DNA from: Bdellovibrionales bacterium
Lineage (GTDB): Bacteria > Bdellovibrionota > Bdellovibrionia > Bdellovibrionales > UBA840
Direction of reading: 5' to 3'
Assembly (NCBI GenBank): GCA_020434605.1
Contig: JAGRAL010000178.1
Span: 1-5,466 of the forward strand
Length of the DNA stretch: 5,466 bases
This document shows positions 1-5,466 of the stretch, piece by piece (position 1 is the first letter of the stretch; every line of letters begins with the position of its first letter). Under the pieces are notes generated by a model, which did not search any database, was not told the DNA's origin, and saw only the letters and a list, made by a program, of their open reading frames with translations. The translations under genes were made by a program, and so were the position numbers.

Positions 1-272
1 AGCTTACGGTACTGTTGTGAAGCAAATGGTAAGCGCTTTTTAGCCATAGCCCGCTGCAAGAAAAGTTCGTGCTTATCCTTGTTGCCATAATCGGCAACTA
101 AGTCCTGCCAATTCTGTAGAAGCTCGATATCAACATTGACCTGAGGGCCATTTAACATGTCTTTAGGAATTACTTTTTCATAAATAACACCACAATAAGG
201 ACATTCTTTAATATCAAGGTGCCTAGGCTCACTACAATTTGGGCATTTTTCAAATTTACTAATATTACTCAT
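1..272 (-). CDS. Small zinc-ribbon protein, N-terminal part (C-terminus outside window)
   Basis: The frame reads from an ATG at 272 to the window edge without a stop, giving about 90 residues; the C-terminus is missing. Residues 10-13 (CPNC) and 24-27 (CPYCG) form a compact four-cysteine zinc ribbon, followed by VIYEKV. Short proteins that open with two CxxC pairs and then 'GVIY-K' are common in deltaproteobacteria-like genomes, and their role is mostly unknown. After the ribbon comes a hydrophilic, probably helical segment (about 50-90) with spaced W55, Y62, H68-E69, F71 and Y88. No signal peptide or membrane segment is visible, so it is probably cytoplasmic. It is divergent from lnt, with 67 bp between the two starts. 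No strong Shine-Dalgarno is seen; a weak purine run (GATAAG on the minus strand) lies about 6 nt before the ATG. The family and function are not identified. Confidence 0.75.
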   Translation of the reverse strand, partial: MSNISKFEKCPNCSEPRHLDIKECPYCGVIYEKVIPKDMLNGPQVNVDIELLQNWQDLVADYGNKDKHELFLQRAMAKKRLPFASQQYRK

Positions 273-281
273 AATAAACTT

Positions 282-309
282 ATCGTAGCACTCATAATAG
301 GATTTGCAA
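282..309 (-). promoter_or_regulatory. Candidate promoter region for the zinc-ribbon gene
   Basis: Two weak options are visible on the minus strand. One is TTGCAA (304-309) with TACGAT (282-287) at 16-bp spacing, 4 of 6 matches to each sigma70 box. The other is the better -10 box TATTAT (294-299), which would give a leader of about 15 nt but lacks a convincing -35 at normal spacing. The divergent arrangement requires a promoter in these 67 bp, but which box is used is uncertain. Confidence 0.25.
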
Positions 310-332
310 CCTAGTCAAAACTTGGTTTTAAT
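304..332 (+). promoter_or_regulatory. Candidate sigma70-type promoter of lnt-mutS2
   Basis: TTGCAA (304-309) and TTTAAT (327-332) are separated by exactly 17 bp and match the sigma70 -35 and -10 consensus at 4 and 5 of 6 positions. The predicted transcription start is near 339-340, on or beside the lnt ATG at 340. That would make the mRNA leaderless or nearly so, consistent with the lack of any Shine-Dalgarno before this ATG. This is a pattern match only; in AT-rich DNA chance matches are frequent. Confidence 0.4.
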
Positions 333-339
333 CTTTTAT

Positions 340-1872
340 ATGAAATATATTACTGAAAGACCTCTGCTCTTATCTCTTATTGCCGGTGTATTAATTGGAT
401 TTTCTTATATTCCCGGGCCTATATTTTTAAGTTGGATTGCATTTATTCCACTTTTTTATCTATTAACTAGTAAGGCATCATTAAAAAAAATCATTTTAGG
501 AACTTGGATCACCCAGTTTTTGCTTACTCTCATTGGTTTTCATTGGATTGGTTACACGATTAGTGAGTTCGGCAGAATGCCAGCATGGATAGGCTACGCA
601 GGATTAGTAGGTTTTTGCTGTTTTGCCAACACTCATTTTGTTCTAGCTGCCATCATTTACAGAAAAACCGTTACGCGCCACACGAGCCTTTCATTAATTT
701 GGTTTTCCCTACTATTTGTAACTCTAGAAATATTTTATCCAATGATTTTTCCATGGACCATGGGCTACACTTGGATGCCATCTTTTTTCCCTATAAAGCA
801 GCTAGCAGATACAGTCGGCGTATATGGCTTAAGCATTATCACTGTGCTTATCAATTTGTGGCTTTACACCCTGATTCAAGCAAAAGAAAAGAAAAAATTG
901 GCAATCATTGGATTAGGCGTATTTGTCTTTTTAAATATACTTGGGTTTATCAAAGAGCAAATGTGGCAAGGATCAGATAGAACTTTAAAAGCTTTAGTGG
1001 TTCAAGCAAATATTGGAAATTTATTAAAATATAAGGCCGAGAAAGAGGGTAAGTTTCAAACAGAAATTATCAATGAGTATATCTCGATGACTATGGAAGC
1101 CTTAAAAGATAAAAAAGTAGATCTAATTGTCTGGCCAGAGACAGCTATGCCAATTTTTTTAAACTTAGGGAGAATGGATTCAGCACATACCAAAAGAATA
1201 GCTGACATCACACGAATCTATAACGCAGAAATATTCACAGGAACTTATAGTTATCAAGGCGAGGATATTTTTAACAGTATTGCCTACATTTCTAATCAAG
1301 GTTTAGTTACCCACCTATATAGTAAAAGTATACTCTTAGCTTTTGGAGAGTATTTCCCTGGTACTGAACACTCAAAGTACTTCAAAGATTTGGTAGAAAA
1401 AATCATACCAGCTGTGTCACACTTTGCCCGTGGCCCTGGCCCATCCGTCTTTAAAACACAACCCAATTTTATTGTAGGTCCACAAGTTTGTTATGAGGGA
1501 TTAGATACTTTTTATAATCAAAAGATCGTAAAACAAGGCGCTAATATTCTAATTAACGTTACAAACGACTCATGGTTTGGATCTACTTTTGAGCCCCACC
1601 AACATATGCACATGACCCTATCCAGAGCCATCGAATACAGACGCCCAATGATACGGTCAACAAACACCGGCATCAGTGCTGCGATTACGGCATCAGGTAA
1701 AATACTAGAAGAGTCACCAATAAATGAAAAATGGACAAAAATTTATGAAATTCCTTTAATTGTCCAACCGGGACAATCCATCTATGGATTAACTGCTTCC
1801 CTTCAGTCTTATCTTTTGCTACTTCTTACTGCGCTATTAGGCATTTTAGGTAGAAAAAAGGAATACTTTTGA
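340..1872 (+). CDS. lnt: Apolipoprotein N-acyltransferase Lnt
   Basis: Lnt performs the last step of lipoprotein maturation in the inner membrane: it moves an acyl chain from a phospholipid to the alpha-amino group of the lipidated N-terminal cysteine. From the ATG at 340 the protein has 510 residues (E. coli Lnt has 512). Hydrophobic segments lie at roughly 8-27, 29-43, 51-68, 83-106, 115-135, 163-180, 188-205 and, C-terminally, 489-504, matching the eight-helix family topology. The nitrilase-like domain spans about 226-470. All three catalytic residues are present: E267 in WPETAMP, K329 in YSKS and C384 in VCYEG, matching E. coli E267, K335 and C387. E337 (FGEYFP) and E386 are also conserved, as is NVTNDSWFG. 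A TTG at 304 would add 12 residues, but it sits in the putative -35 box with AGGA only 1 nt away, so the ATG is preferred. It should be an active enzyme and is the first gene of an operon with mutS2. Confidence 0.96.
   Translation: MKYITERPLLLSLIAGVLIGFSYIPGPIFLSWIAFIPLFYLLTSKASLKKIILGTWITQFLLTLIGFHWIGYTISEFGRMPAWIGYAGLVGFCCFANTHFVLAAIIYRKTVTRHTSLSLIWFSLLFVTLEIFYPMIFPWTMGYTWMPSFFPIKQLADTVGVYGLSIITVLINLWLYTLIQAKEKKKLAIIGLGVFVFLNILGFIKEQMWQGSDRTLKALVVQANIGNLLKYKAEKEGKFQTEIINEYISMTMEALKDKKVDLIVWPETAMPIFLNLGRMDSAHTKRIADITRIYNAEIFTGTYSYQGEDIFNSIAYISNQGLVTHLYSKSILLAFGEYFPGTEHSKYFKDLVEKIIPAVSHFARGPGPSVFKTQPNFIVGPQVCYEGLDTFYNQKIVKQGANILINVTNDSWFGSTFEPHQHMHMTLSRAIEYRRPMIRSTNTGISAAITASGKILEESPINEKWTKIYEIPLIVQPGQSIYGLTASLQSYLLLLLTALLGILGRKKEYF
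1858..1863 (+). promoter_or_regulatory. Ribosome binding site fixing the TTG start of mutS2
   Basis: AAGGAA lies inside the last codons of lnt, 5 nt before the TTG at 1869. An in-frame TAG at 1851-1853 blocks any longer reading, and the first in-frame ATG is more than 40 codons downstream, inside the conserved N-terminal domain. The site therefore decides the TTG start. Confidence 0.75.
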
Positions 1873-4148
1873 GTTATTTACGAACATTAGATTGGGACCA
1901 GCTGACATCTTCTATAGAAAGATTTTCGCAAAGTGAAATTACAAAATCAGCTATCGCACAAATAGTACCTTGCGCTTCTGCTGATGTAGCTGAAGAACAA
2001 ATGAAGCATACATTTGATGCAATACCGTATGTAAGTCCCAATCGACCATTAATCCAATCTTTAGATAGTATTCCTCTTTGGTTACCTCGATTAAAAAAGG
2101 GAGCTATTCTATCAGGGCATGATTTAAAAGATGCCAAACTCTTTTTTTATGAAGCTGAGGGTTTAATAAATATTTTGTCCTCAACCACAACGGATTGGGG
2201 AAATAGCCTTTTATCTGTAGTAGAATCATTTGGCGATGAAATTGTTATTATAGAGCGTATCATCGACTCTGAAGGGAATATTTTACCTACAGCAAGCCCC
2301 ACACTAGAATCACTAAACCTTGAAAAAACGCAACTATCTAAAAACATTCACGACCGCCTAAGACAGATTCTGCACGATCATCAAATCGAAAACATGTTAC
2401 AAGATAAGTTTGTAACAACTAGAGATGGAAGATGGGTTGTGCCTGTAAAATACGGAATGCAGGGTAAATTCCCAGGCATTATTCACGATGTAAGCAACAC
2501 AGGTCAGAGTTTATTTATAGAGCCACAAGAAGTAGTTAACACAAACAATAAACTTCGCGAGATCGAATTAGCAATTGATGCTGAGATTGAGAGAATCCTA
2601 AAACACACAAGCGGCCTACTATCTAAACGTGTCAGCGCTCTTGAGGAAAATTTTAAATCTTTAAAAGATGCGGATCTTCGTTTTGCTTTTGCCACCTATG
2701 CACAAAAGACAGAAGCTAATGCTATTCGTTTTTCAGAAACTGCATTAAACCTTGTGCAGTTACGAAATCCAATACTGGTACTTGAAAAAAAGAATGTTGT
2801 TTCTAACACAATTGAACTGGATAAAAATAAAACTGTCCTATTGGTCTCCGGCCCAAATGCTGGTGGTAAAACCATTTTATTAAAATCTGTAGGCTTAACT
2901 GCGCAACTTGCTCGCTGCGGAATTCCCGTGTGTTGTGAAGCCAGCTCAAGCATTCCATTTTTTAAACACATATTTACCTCGGTTGGTGATTCGCAAAATA
3001 TTAAAGAAGGATTAAGTACCTTTGCTGCTCATATGCTTGAATTAAATGAATCCTTAAAGTCTAAGCCATTTGAAGATTTAATTTTAATAGATGAAATTTG
3101 TGGCTCTACCGACCCCGAAGAAGGCTCAGCTTTAGCTCGTGCTTTTATTGAGTACTACGGGAAAAACCATATTTTCTCTCTTACAACATCACATTTGAGT
3201 CCTCTAAAAATAGGCTGGGAAGATAATTCTGGAGTCTTAACAGCTTCGATGAACTACGATGAAAGCATTGGTGCGCCGACATATCGTTTGATCAGTGGAG
3301 TTTCAGGAAGTTCATTTGCTTGGAAGACAGCTCAAAAAATTGGGGTTGCAGATGTTATCTTGTCTAGAGCAAAAGAATTTATGTCTGAAATATGGAAAAA
3401 GCGTAATGAAAAAATGGAAGACCTAGAATCCATTAAACAAGATTTAATTACTGAGAAACAAAAAAATGCCATACAGGCTGAAGACATCATTAGACAAAAA
3501 TCAAAATACGAAGCTCTATTATCTAACTTTGAAAAAGAAAAATTAGCTAAAATCGAAGAGCTAACTCGAGATGCTCAAAAACGACTAGAGCAAGTTTTTG
3601 ACGACATCAAACAAGGCAACAAAAAATCTCCCCTAGAGTGGAAAGTGGATTTACCACAAATTATCAAAGGAAAGGTCGAAAAAGAATTAACAGCAGAAGA
3701 ATTTGCTAGATCCTACCCAAGTGGCTCGGATGTCTTTATACAGACAATTGGTAGACCAGGCGTTGTGCAATCCAGCCCTAATGCCAAAGGAGAGGTTAGC
3801 GTTTTATCTAATTCAATGCGCTTACAAATTCACTACAAATACCTTGTGCCTCAGCAAGCTCACAAACCAAAAGCCGAAGTACCAAGCGTGGGTTCAAAAT
3901 ATGCAGTTGATGATTGTTCGCTTGACCTTAGAGGACTTAGTTTAGAAGAGGCTATGGATAAACTAGAAAGCCAAATCGACACAGCTTTAAAAGATCAAAT
4001 CGATCGTATTAAAGTAATCCATGGCCACGGTACTAATACATTAAAAAAAGCTATTAGAGCCTACTGTGCCAGATCTGAGCATATTAAAAAATGGCAAGCT
4101 GGAAATCCAGATCAAGGTGGTGATGGCATCACTTGGATCGAAATATAG
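1869..4148 (+). CDS. mutS2: MutS2-family ATPase with C-terminal Smr domain
   Basis: The protein has 759 residues, close to the family's usual 760-790. The N-terminus (LDWDQL, residues 7-12) and the core to about 300, with RDGRWVVPVK and SNTGQSLFIEP, are typical of MutS2. The ATPase domain has Walker A GPNAGGKT (328-335), the signature region LSTFAAHM (S383), Walker B LILIDE (D408, E409) followed by the MutS2-type STDPEEGSALA, and an H-loop histidine at 442. A long charged coiled coil fills about 500-590. A KOW-like small domain (about 616-661) and an Smr domain (about 684-759) follow, with LDLRG (685-689) and HGHGTN (718-723). Unlike MutS, MutS2 is not a mismatch-repair protein. It has been linked to suppression of recombination and, in Bacillus subtilis, to rescue of collided ribosomes; which applies here is unknown. 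It starts with TTG within the lnt stop (TTGA, 4-nt overlap), implying translational coupling. The last Smr motif position is N rather than the usual G. Confidence 0.96.
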   Translation: MSYLRTLDWDQLTSSIERFSQSEITKSAIAQIVPCASADVAEEQMKHTFDAIPYVSPNRPLIQSLDSIPLWLPRLKKGAILSGHDLKDAKLFFYEAEGLINILSSTTTDWGNSLLSVVESFGDEIVIIERIIDSEGNILPTASPTLESLNLEKTQLSKNIHDRLRQILHDHQIENMLQDKFVTTRDGRWVVPVKYGMQGKFPGIIHDVSNTGQSLFIEPQEVVNTNNKLREIELAIDAEIERILKHTSGLLSKRVSALEENFKSLKDADLRFAFATYAQKTEANAIRFSETALNLVQLRNPILVLEKKNVVSNTIELDKNKTVLLVSGPNAGGKTILLKSVGLTAQLARCGIPVCCEASSSIPFFKHIFTSVGDSQNIKEGLSTFAAHMLELNESLKSKPFEDLILIDEICGSTDPEEGSALARAFIEYYGKNHIFSLTTSHLSPLKIGWEDNSGVLTASMNYDESIGAPTYRLISGVSGSSFAWKTAQKIGVADVILSRAKEFMSEIWKKRNEKMEDLESIKQDLITEKQKNAIQAEDIIRQKSKYEALLSNFEKEKLAKIEELTRDAQKRLEQVFDDIKQGNKKSPLEWKVDLPQIIKGKVEKELTAEEFARSYPSGSDVFIQTIGRPGVVQSSPNAKGEVSVLSNSMRLQIHYKYLVPQQAHKPKAEVPSVGSKYAVDDCSLDLRGLSLEEAMDKLESQIDTALKDQIDRIKVIHGHGTNTLKKAIRAYCARSEHIKKWQAGNPDQGGDGITWIEI

Positions 4149-4156
4149 GGCGGTCT

Positions 4157-4165
4157 TAAGCTCCT
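4157..4165. repeat. Target-site duplication, left copy (9 bp)
   Basis: TAAGCTCCT is repeated exactly at 5201-5209, flanking the inverted repeats. The bases on either side of the two copies differ (T/C before, T/G after), so the duplication is exactly 9 bp. Nine bp is the usual size for IS1-family elements. Confidence 0.92.
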
Positions 4166-4166
4166 T

Positions 4167-4190
4167 AAACTGCTCCCTTAGATTTCGTAT
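4167..4190 (+). repeat. IS left terminal inverted repeat
   Basis: This 24-bp repeat begins AAACTGCTCCCT and ends AGATTTCGTAT. It matches the reverse complement of 5176-5199 at 23 of 24 positions; the mismatch is T at 4179 versus A. This is the end beyond the 3' side of the transposase gene. Its CTCCCT also forms one arm of the putative terminator stem. Confidence 0.93.
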
Positions 4191-4214
4191 ATCGTAATTT
4201 GCAGGGAGTTTTTT
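4173..4214 (+). terminator. Putative intrinsic terminator within the left IS end
   Basis: CTCCCT (4173-4178) pairs with AGGGAG (4203-4208), followed at once by six T's (4209-4214). The 24-nt interior can fold further, as ATTTCG (4182-4187) can pair with CGTAAT (4193-4198) with one mismatch around a TATAT loop. It is oriented to stop transcription arriving from mutS2, whose stop lies 24 nt upstream. The stem is short and broken by an internal loop, so efficiency may be modest. On the minus strand only three T's follow, so it looks one-directional. Confidence 0.5.
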
Positions 4215-4249
4215 GATTGTCCGTAGATAGTTCTTACTTTTGTCTATGG

Positions 4250-5110
4250 TTAAATGAGCTGGGTGTTGTGGTAGTACATGTACAAATCTATATGTCTTTG
4301 CAAGTTTTCTTTTATTTTGGTTGTACACCACGTTCTTCGAACCAGTCGGTTCACATTTGCTCTTAGCATTGCACAACTGTGATTAATAGAAAACAGTGGG
4401 TCAAAGCCTCCTGCCTTTAACTCCCCCTGTCCTGTAACACAGCCCCTTCTCCCCTTATATCTTTTATGAAAAGAATCAGGAAAGTATTTTTTTACCAAAG
4501 ACGGATACCGGGGGGATTCATCCGACTCAAAGCTTGCACTAGGTGAGAGGATACCTTGTAAAAAACTAAACTCTTCTTCCATATCCCATTTTCTATGATC
4601 TTGTCTTTTGCCATACTTCTTTAATGAGCGGTCTCGAATTAACCCCTTAGCTGGCATCTGTGACACCTTTATGCTTAATATCTTTCTAGAGTCTTTTTCC
4701 ACTAATACAAATATAGACAGTGGTTTTAACTTTGAATGCTCCCAAGTCTCCATCTCATCAAACTGGATACTTTGAATATTTCTATGTTTTAAAACATAGT
4801 CCATGTGCTTTGCTCTCATTTGTTCACTTAGGAAAATAAACTTTCTAGCTACTGTTTTTAGATTACAACCTAAAAGACGAGCAATTCTACGCTGAGAGTT
4901 TCCGGAAACAAGTAACTTATAAATTAAAGGGTTTAGTCTACGGCGCTTTTGATAGTAATTGACTGAAAAACTAGCTGAGGAAAAGTATCTACCACAGTTT
5001 ATGCATTTATATTTTTGCACCCTTTTAGAATCCGATTTTCGGTAATAGCTACCTATCTTTACGGACCTACTTAGAGTTTTACAGGACTTTTCAGGGCATT
5101 CTCGATTCAT
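4250..5110 (-). CDS. IS1-like transposase, single intact reading frame
   Basis: This 286-residue DDE-type transposase would catalyse movement of the surrounding IS. The N-terminus is a zinc ribbon with C5, C10, C36 and C39, the last pair in KYKCINCGRYFS. A helix-turn-helix lies at about 67-95 (SGNSQRRIARLLGCNLKTV) and presumably binds the terminal repeats. The catalytic core starts at FDEMETWEH (D118); a likely second aspartate is D197 in SDESPRYPSLV, and the C-terminal block NHSCAMLR...RRTWCTTK...YYHN (243-282) resembles the end of IS1-type transposases. The third acidic residue cannot be placed by eye. A TAA directly before the ATG at 5110 fixes the longest start. No Shine-Dalgarno precedes it; the upstream sequence is an A/T-rich hairpin region, so expression is probably low. 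There is no sign of frameshift or truncation. It runs in the same direction as the unknown gene upstream and could be reached by its transcript. Confidence 0.9.
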   Translation of the reverse strand: MNRECPEKSCKTLSRSVKIGSYYRKSDSKRVQKYKCINCGRYFSSASFSVNYYQKRRRLNPLIYKLLVSGNSQRRIARLLGCNLKTVARKFIFLSEQMRAKHMDYVLKHRNIQSIQFDEMETWEHSKLKPLSIFVLVEKDSRKILSIKVSQMPAKGLIRDRSLKKYGKRQDHRKWDMEEEFSFLQGILSPSASFESDESPRYPSLVKKYFPDSFHKRYKGRRGCVTGQGELKAGGFDPLFSINHSCAMLRANVNRLVRRTWCTTKIKENLQRHIDLYMYYHNTQLI

Positions 5111-5121
5111 TTAAAGCTATA

Positions 5122-5152
5122 AAGCATAAAAAATGCCAAATTCTCTATGCTT
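5122..5152 (-). other. Inverted repeat (hairpin) upstream of the transposase start
   Basis: AAGCATA (5122-5128) and TATGCTT (5146-5152) are perfect 7-bp inverted repeats around a 17-nt loop, ending 11 nt before the transposase ATG. In an mRNA entering from outside the IS this would form a hairpin at the translation initiation region. Possible roles are damping read-through expression or acting as a binding site; the sequence alone does not decide. An A/T-rich stem of this length can also arise by chance. Confidence 0.4.
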
Positions 5153-5175
5153 ACACTAACTACTACTACCATTTA

Positions 5176-5199
5176 ATACGAAATCTTAGGGAGCAGTTT
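5176..5199 (-). repeat. IS right terminal inverted repeat
   Basis: This is the reverse complement partner of 4167-4190 (23 of 24 bases). It lies on the 5' side of the transposase gene, one base inside the element's end at 5200. No strong outward-facing -35 box is visible in it. Confidence 0.93.
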
Positions 5200-5466
5200 C
5201 TAAGCTCCTGGTATTGCGTACACAAAATCTGTACGTGGATCACAATTCGGAGCCGCTGCCCATGGCCAAGCATATATTTTAGGTTCTAATAGTTTTGCTT
5301 CCATACAAGATAAAACTTCTAAGGTCGAATCCGGATAGATTAGTTTTTCATTATTACGAATTTCTGACCAGGCCACTGCACCTGTTTCTAACGCAATGAT
5401 AATTCTTCCTACAACATCACTTTCAAACTCAACACCTGAAAAAACTTCTTTAGGAACCAAAACTTG
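5200..5466 (-). CDS. Unrecognised protein, C-terminal part (N-terminus outside window)
   Basis: The frame is open from the window edge (first codons read QVLVPKEVF) to a TAG at 5200-5202, giving 88 residues of the C-terminal end. A TTG at 5460 could be a start, but no ribosome site can be seen and the frame continues past the edge, so a longer gene is likelier. The segment is mixed, with an aliphatic stretch GRIIIALETG, a tryptophan/alanine-rich stretch YAWPWAAAPNCDPRTD near the end and a hydrophobic tail ending in PGA. It has two cysteines. I do not recognise the family. The gene converges on mutS2. Its stop codon is completed by the terminal base of the IS. Without the IS the same final alanine would be followed by TAA (complement of 4156-4158), so the protein sequence is unchanged by the insertion. 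Confidence 0.7.
   Translation of the reverse strand, partial: QVLVPKEVFSGVEFESDVVGRIIIALETGAVAWSEIRNNEKLIYPDSTLEVLSCMEAKLLEPKIYAWPWAAAPNCDPRTDFVYAIPGA
5201..5209. repeat. Target-site duplication, right copy (9 bp)
   Basis: This TAAGCTCCT is identical to 4157-4165. It encodes (minus strand) the first two bases of the regenerated stop codon and the last codons of the unknown gene, and marks the right edge of the IS. Confidence 0.92.

Larger units (their letters stand above)
4166..5200 (-). mobile_element. Complete IS1-like insertion sequence, 1035 bp
   Basis: The element is bounded by perfect 9-bp direct repeats outside and 24-bp inverted repeats (23 of 24 matching) one base inside each end. 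It holds one transposase gene on the minus strand (4250-5110). A zinc ribbon plus helix-turn-helix plus DDE-type transposase, a length near 1 kb and a 9-bp duplication fit the IS1 family in its single-gene form rather than the classical insA/insB frameshift form. The IS1595 family also has an N-terminal zinc ribbon but usually makes 8-bp duplications, so IS1 is favoured, not proven. The intact gene, near-identical ends and perfect duplication suggest a fairly recent insertion and a potentially active element. No passenger gene is present. The terminal base differs between ends (T on the left, G on the right, each read inward). Confidence 0.92.

Noticed and set aside
293..298. CATAAT as a plus-strand -10 box for lnt
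   Set aside because: No -35-like sequence lies 16-18 bp upstream, and the 304-332 pair is better.
304..339. TTG at 304 as the start of Lnt, adding 12 residues
   Set aside because: The AGGA before it is only 1 nt away, the TTG overlaps a plausible -35 box, and the ATG at 340 gives 510 residues with a catalytic glutamate at 267, as in E. coli.
585..980. 131-codon plus-strand reading frame inside lnt
   Set aside because: It lies in another frame within the clearly coding membrane part of lnt, has a composition unlike a real protein and has no ribosome site.
1874..2971. Four short minus-strand frames antisense to mutS2
   Set aside because: They are shadows of the mutS2 coding frame with no start signals or recognisable motifs.
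3703..3945. 80-codon plus-strand frame within the KOW-like/Smr part of mutS2
   Set aside because: It is out of frame with strongly recognisable MutS2 domains and has no independent support.
4221..4249. CCGTAGA / TCTATGG imperfect hairpin beside the transposase stop
   Set aside because: It needs a G-U pair on one strand and has a mismatch on the other, with no T run, so it is weak as a terminator or structural element.
4041..4376. 111-codon minus-strand reading frame across the mutS2 end and the IS left end
   Set aside because: It overlaps mutS2 antisense and the transposase in another frame, and it crosses the insertion boundary, so it is a by-product of the IS insertion.
5151..5172. CTA/ACT triplet run inside the right end of the IS
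   Set aside because: Only about four imperfect units, too short to call a repeat array.

Overview
This is an AT-rich window from a Gram-negative bacterium. Gram-negative is inferred from a full-length apolipoprotein N-acyltransferase (Lnt). The low GC content, frequent TTG starts, the lnt-mutS2 pair and the style of the zinc-ribbon protein and transposase recall low-GC Bdellovibrionota (Bacteriovorax-like or Pseudobdellovibrio-like) or related former deltaproteobacteria. That placement is inference from family resemblance only.

Layout. Positions 1-272 (minus) hold the N-terminal part of a small double-CxxC zinc-ribbon protein, cut by the window edge. A 67-bp divergent intergenic region (273-339) follows, with a candidate lnt promoter. 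lnt (340-1872, plus) overlaps mutS2 (1869-4148, plus) by 4 nt, so the two look like a translationally coupled operon. A complete insertion sequence (IS) of 1035 bp occupies 4166-5200. It has near-perfect 24-bp terminal inverted repeats, a perfect 9-bp target duplication and one intact minus-strand transposase gene. From 5200 to the window end (minus) lies the C-terminal part of an unrecognised gene.

The main observation is the insertion site. Removing the IS and one copy of the duplication puts the stop codons of mutS2 (plus) and the unknown gene (minus) only 7 bp apart, converging. The IS landed in the stop codon of the unknown gene. The last base of the IS restores a stop (TAA became TAG), so the protein sequence is unchanged and mutS2 is untouched. 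The left end of the IS also carries a stem followed by six T's, which could act as a terminator for the lnt-mutS2 transcript. The transposase lies in the same orientation as the unknown gene, so read-through could reach it; a 7-bp hairpin sits just upstream of its start.

Functionally, Lnt finishes lipoprotein maturation in the inner membrane, while MutS2 is a cytoplasmic ATPase with a C-terminal Smr domain; they share an operon but no obvious pathway. I found no RNA genes, CRISPR arrays or defence genes, and no clear sign of a previously undescribed system. Apart from the IS event this is ordinary chromosomal sequence.
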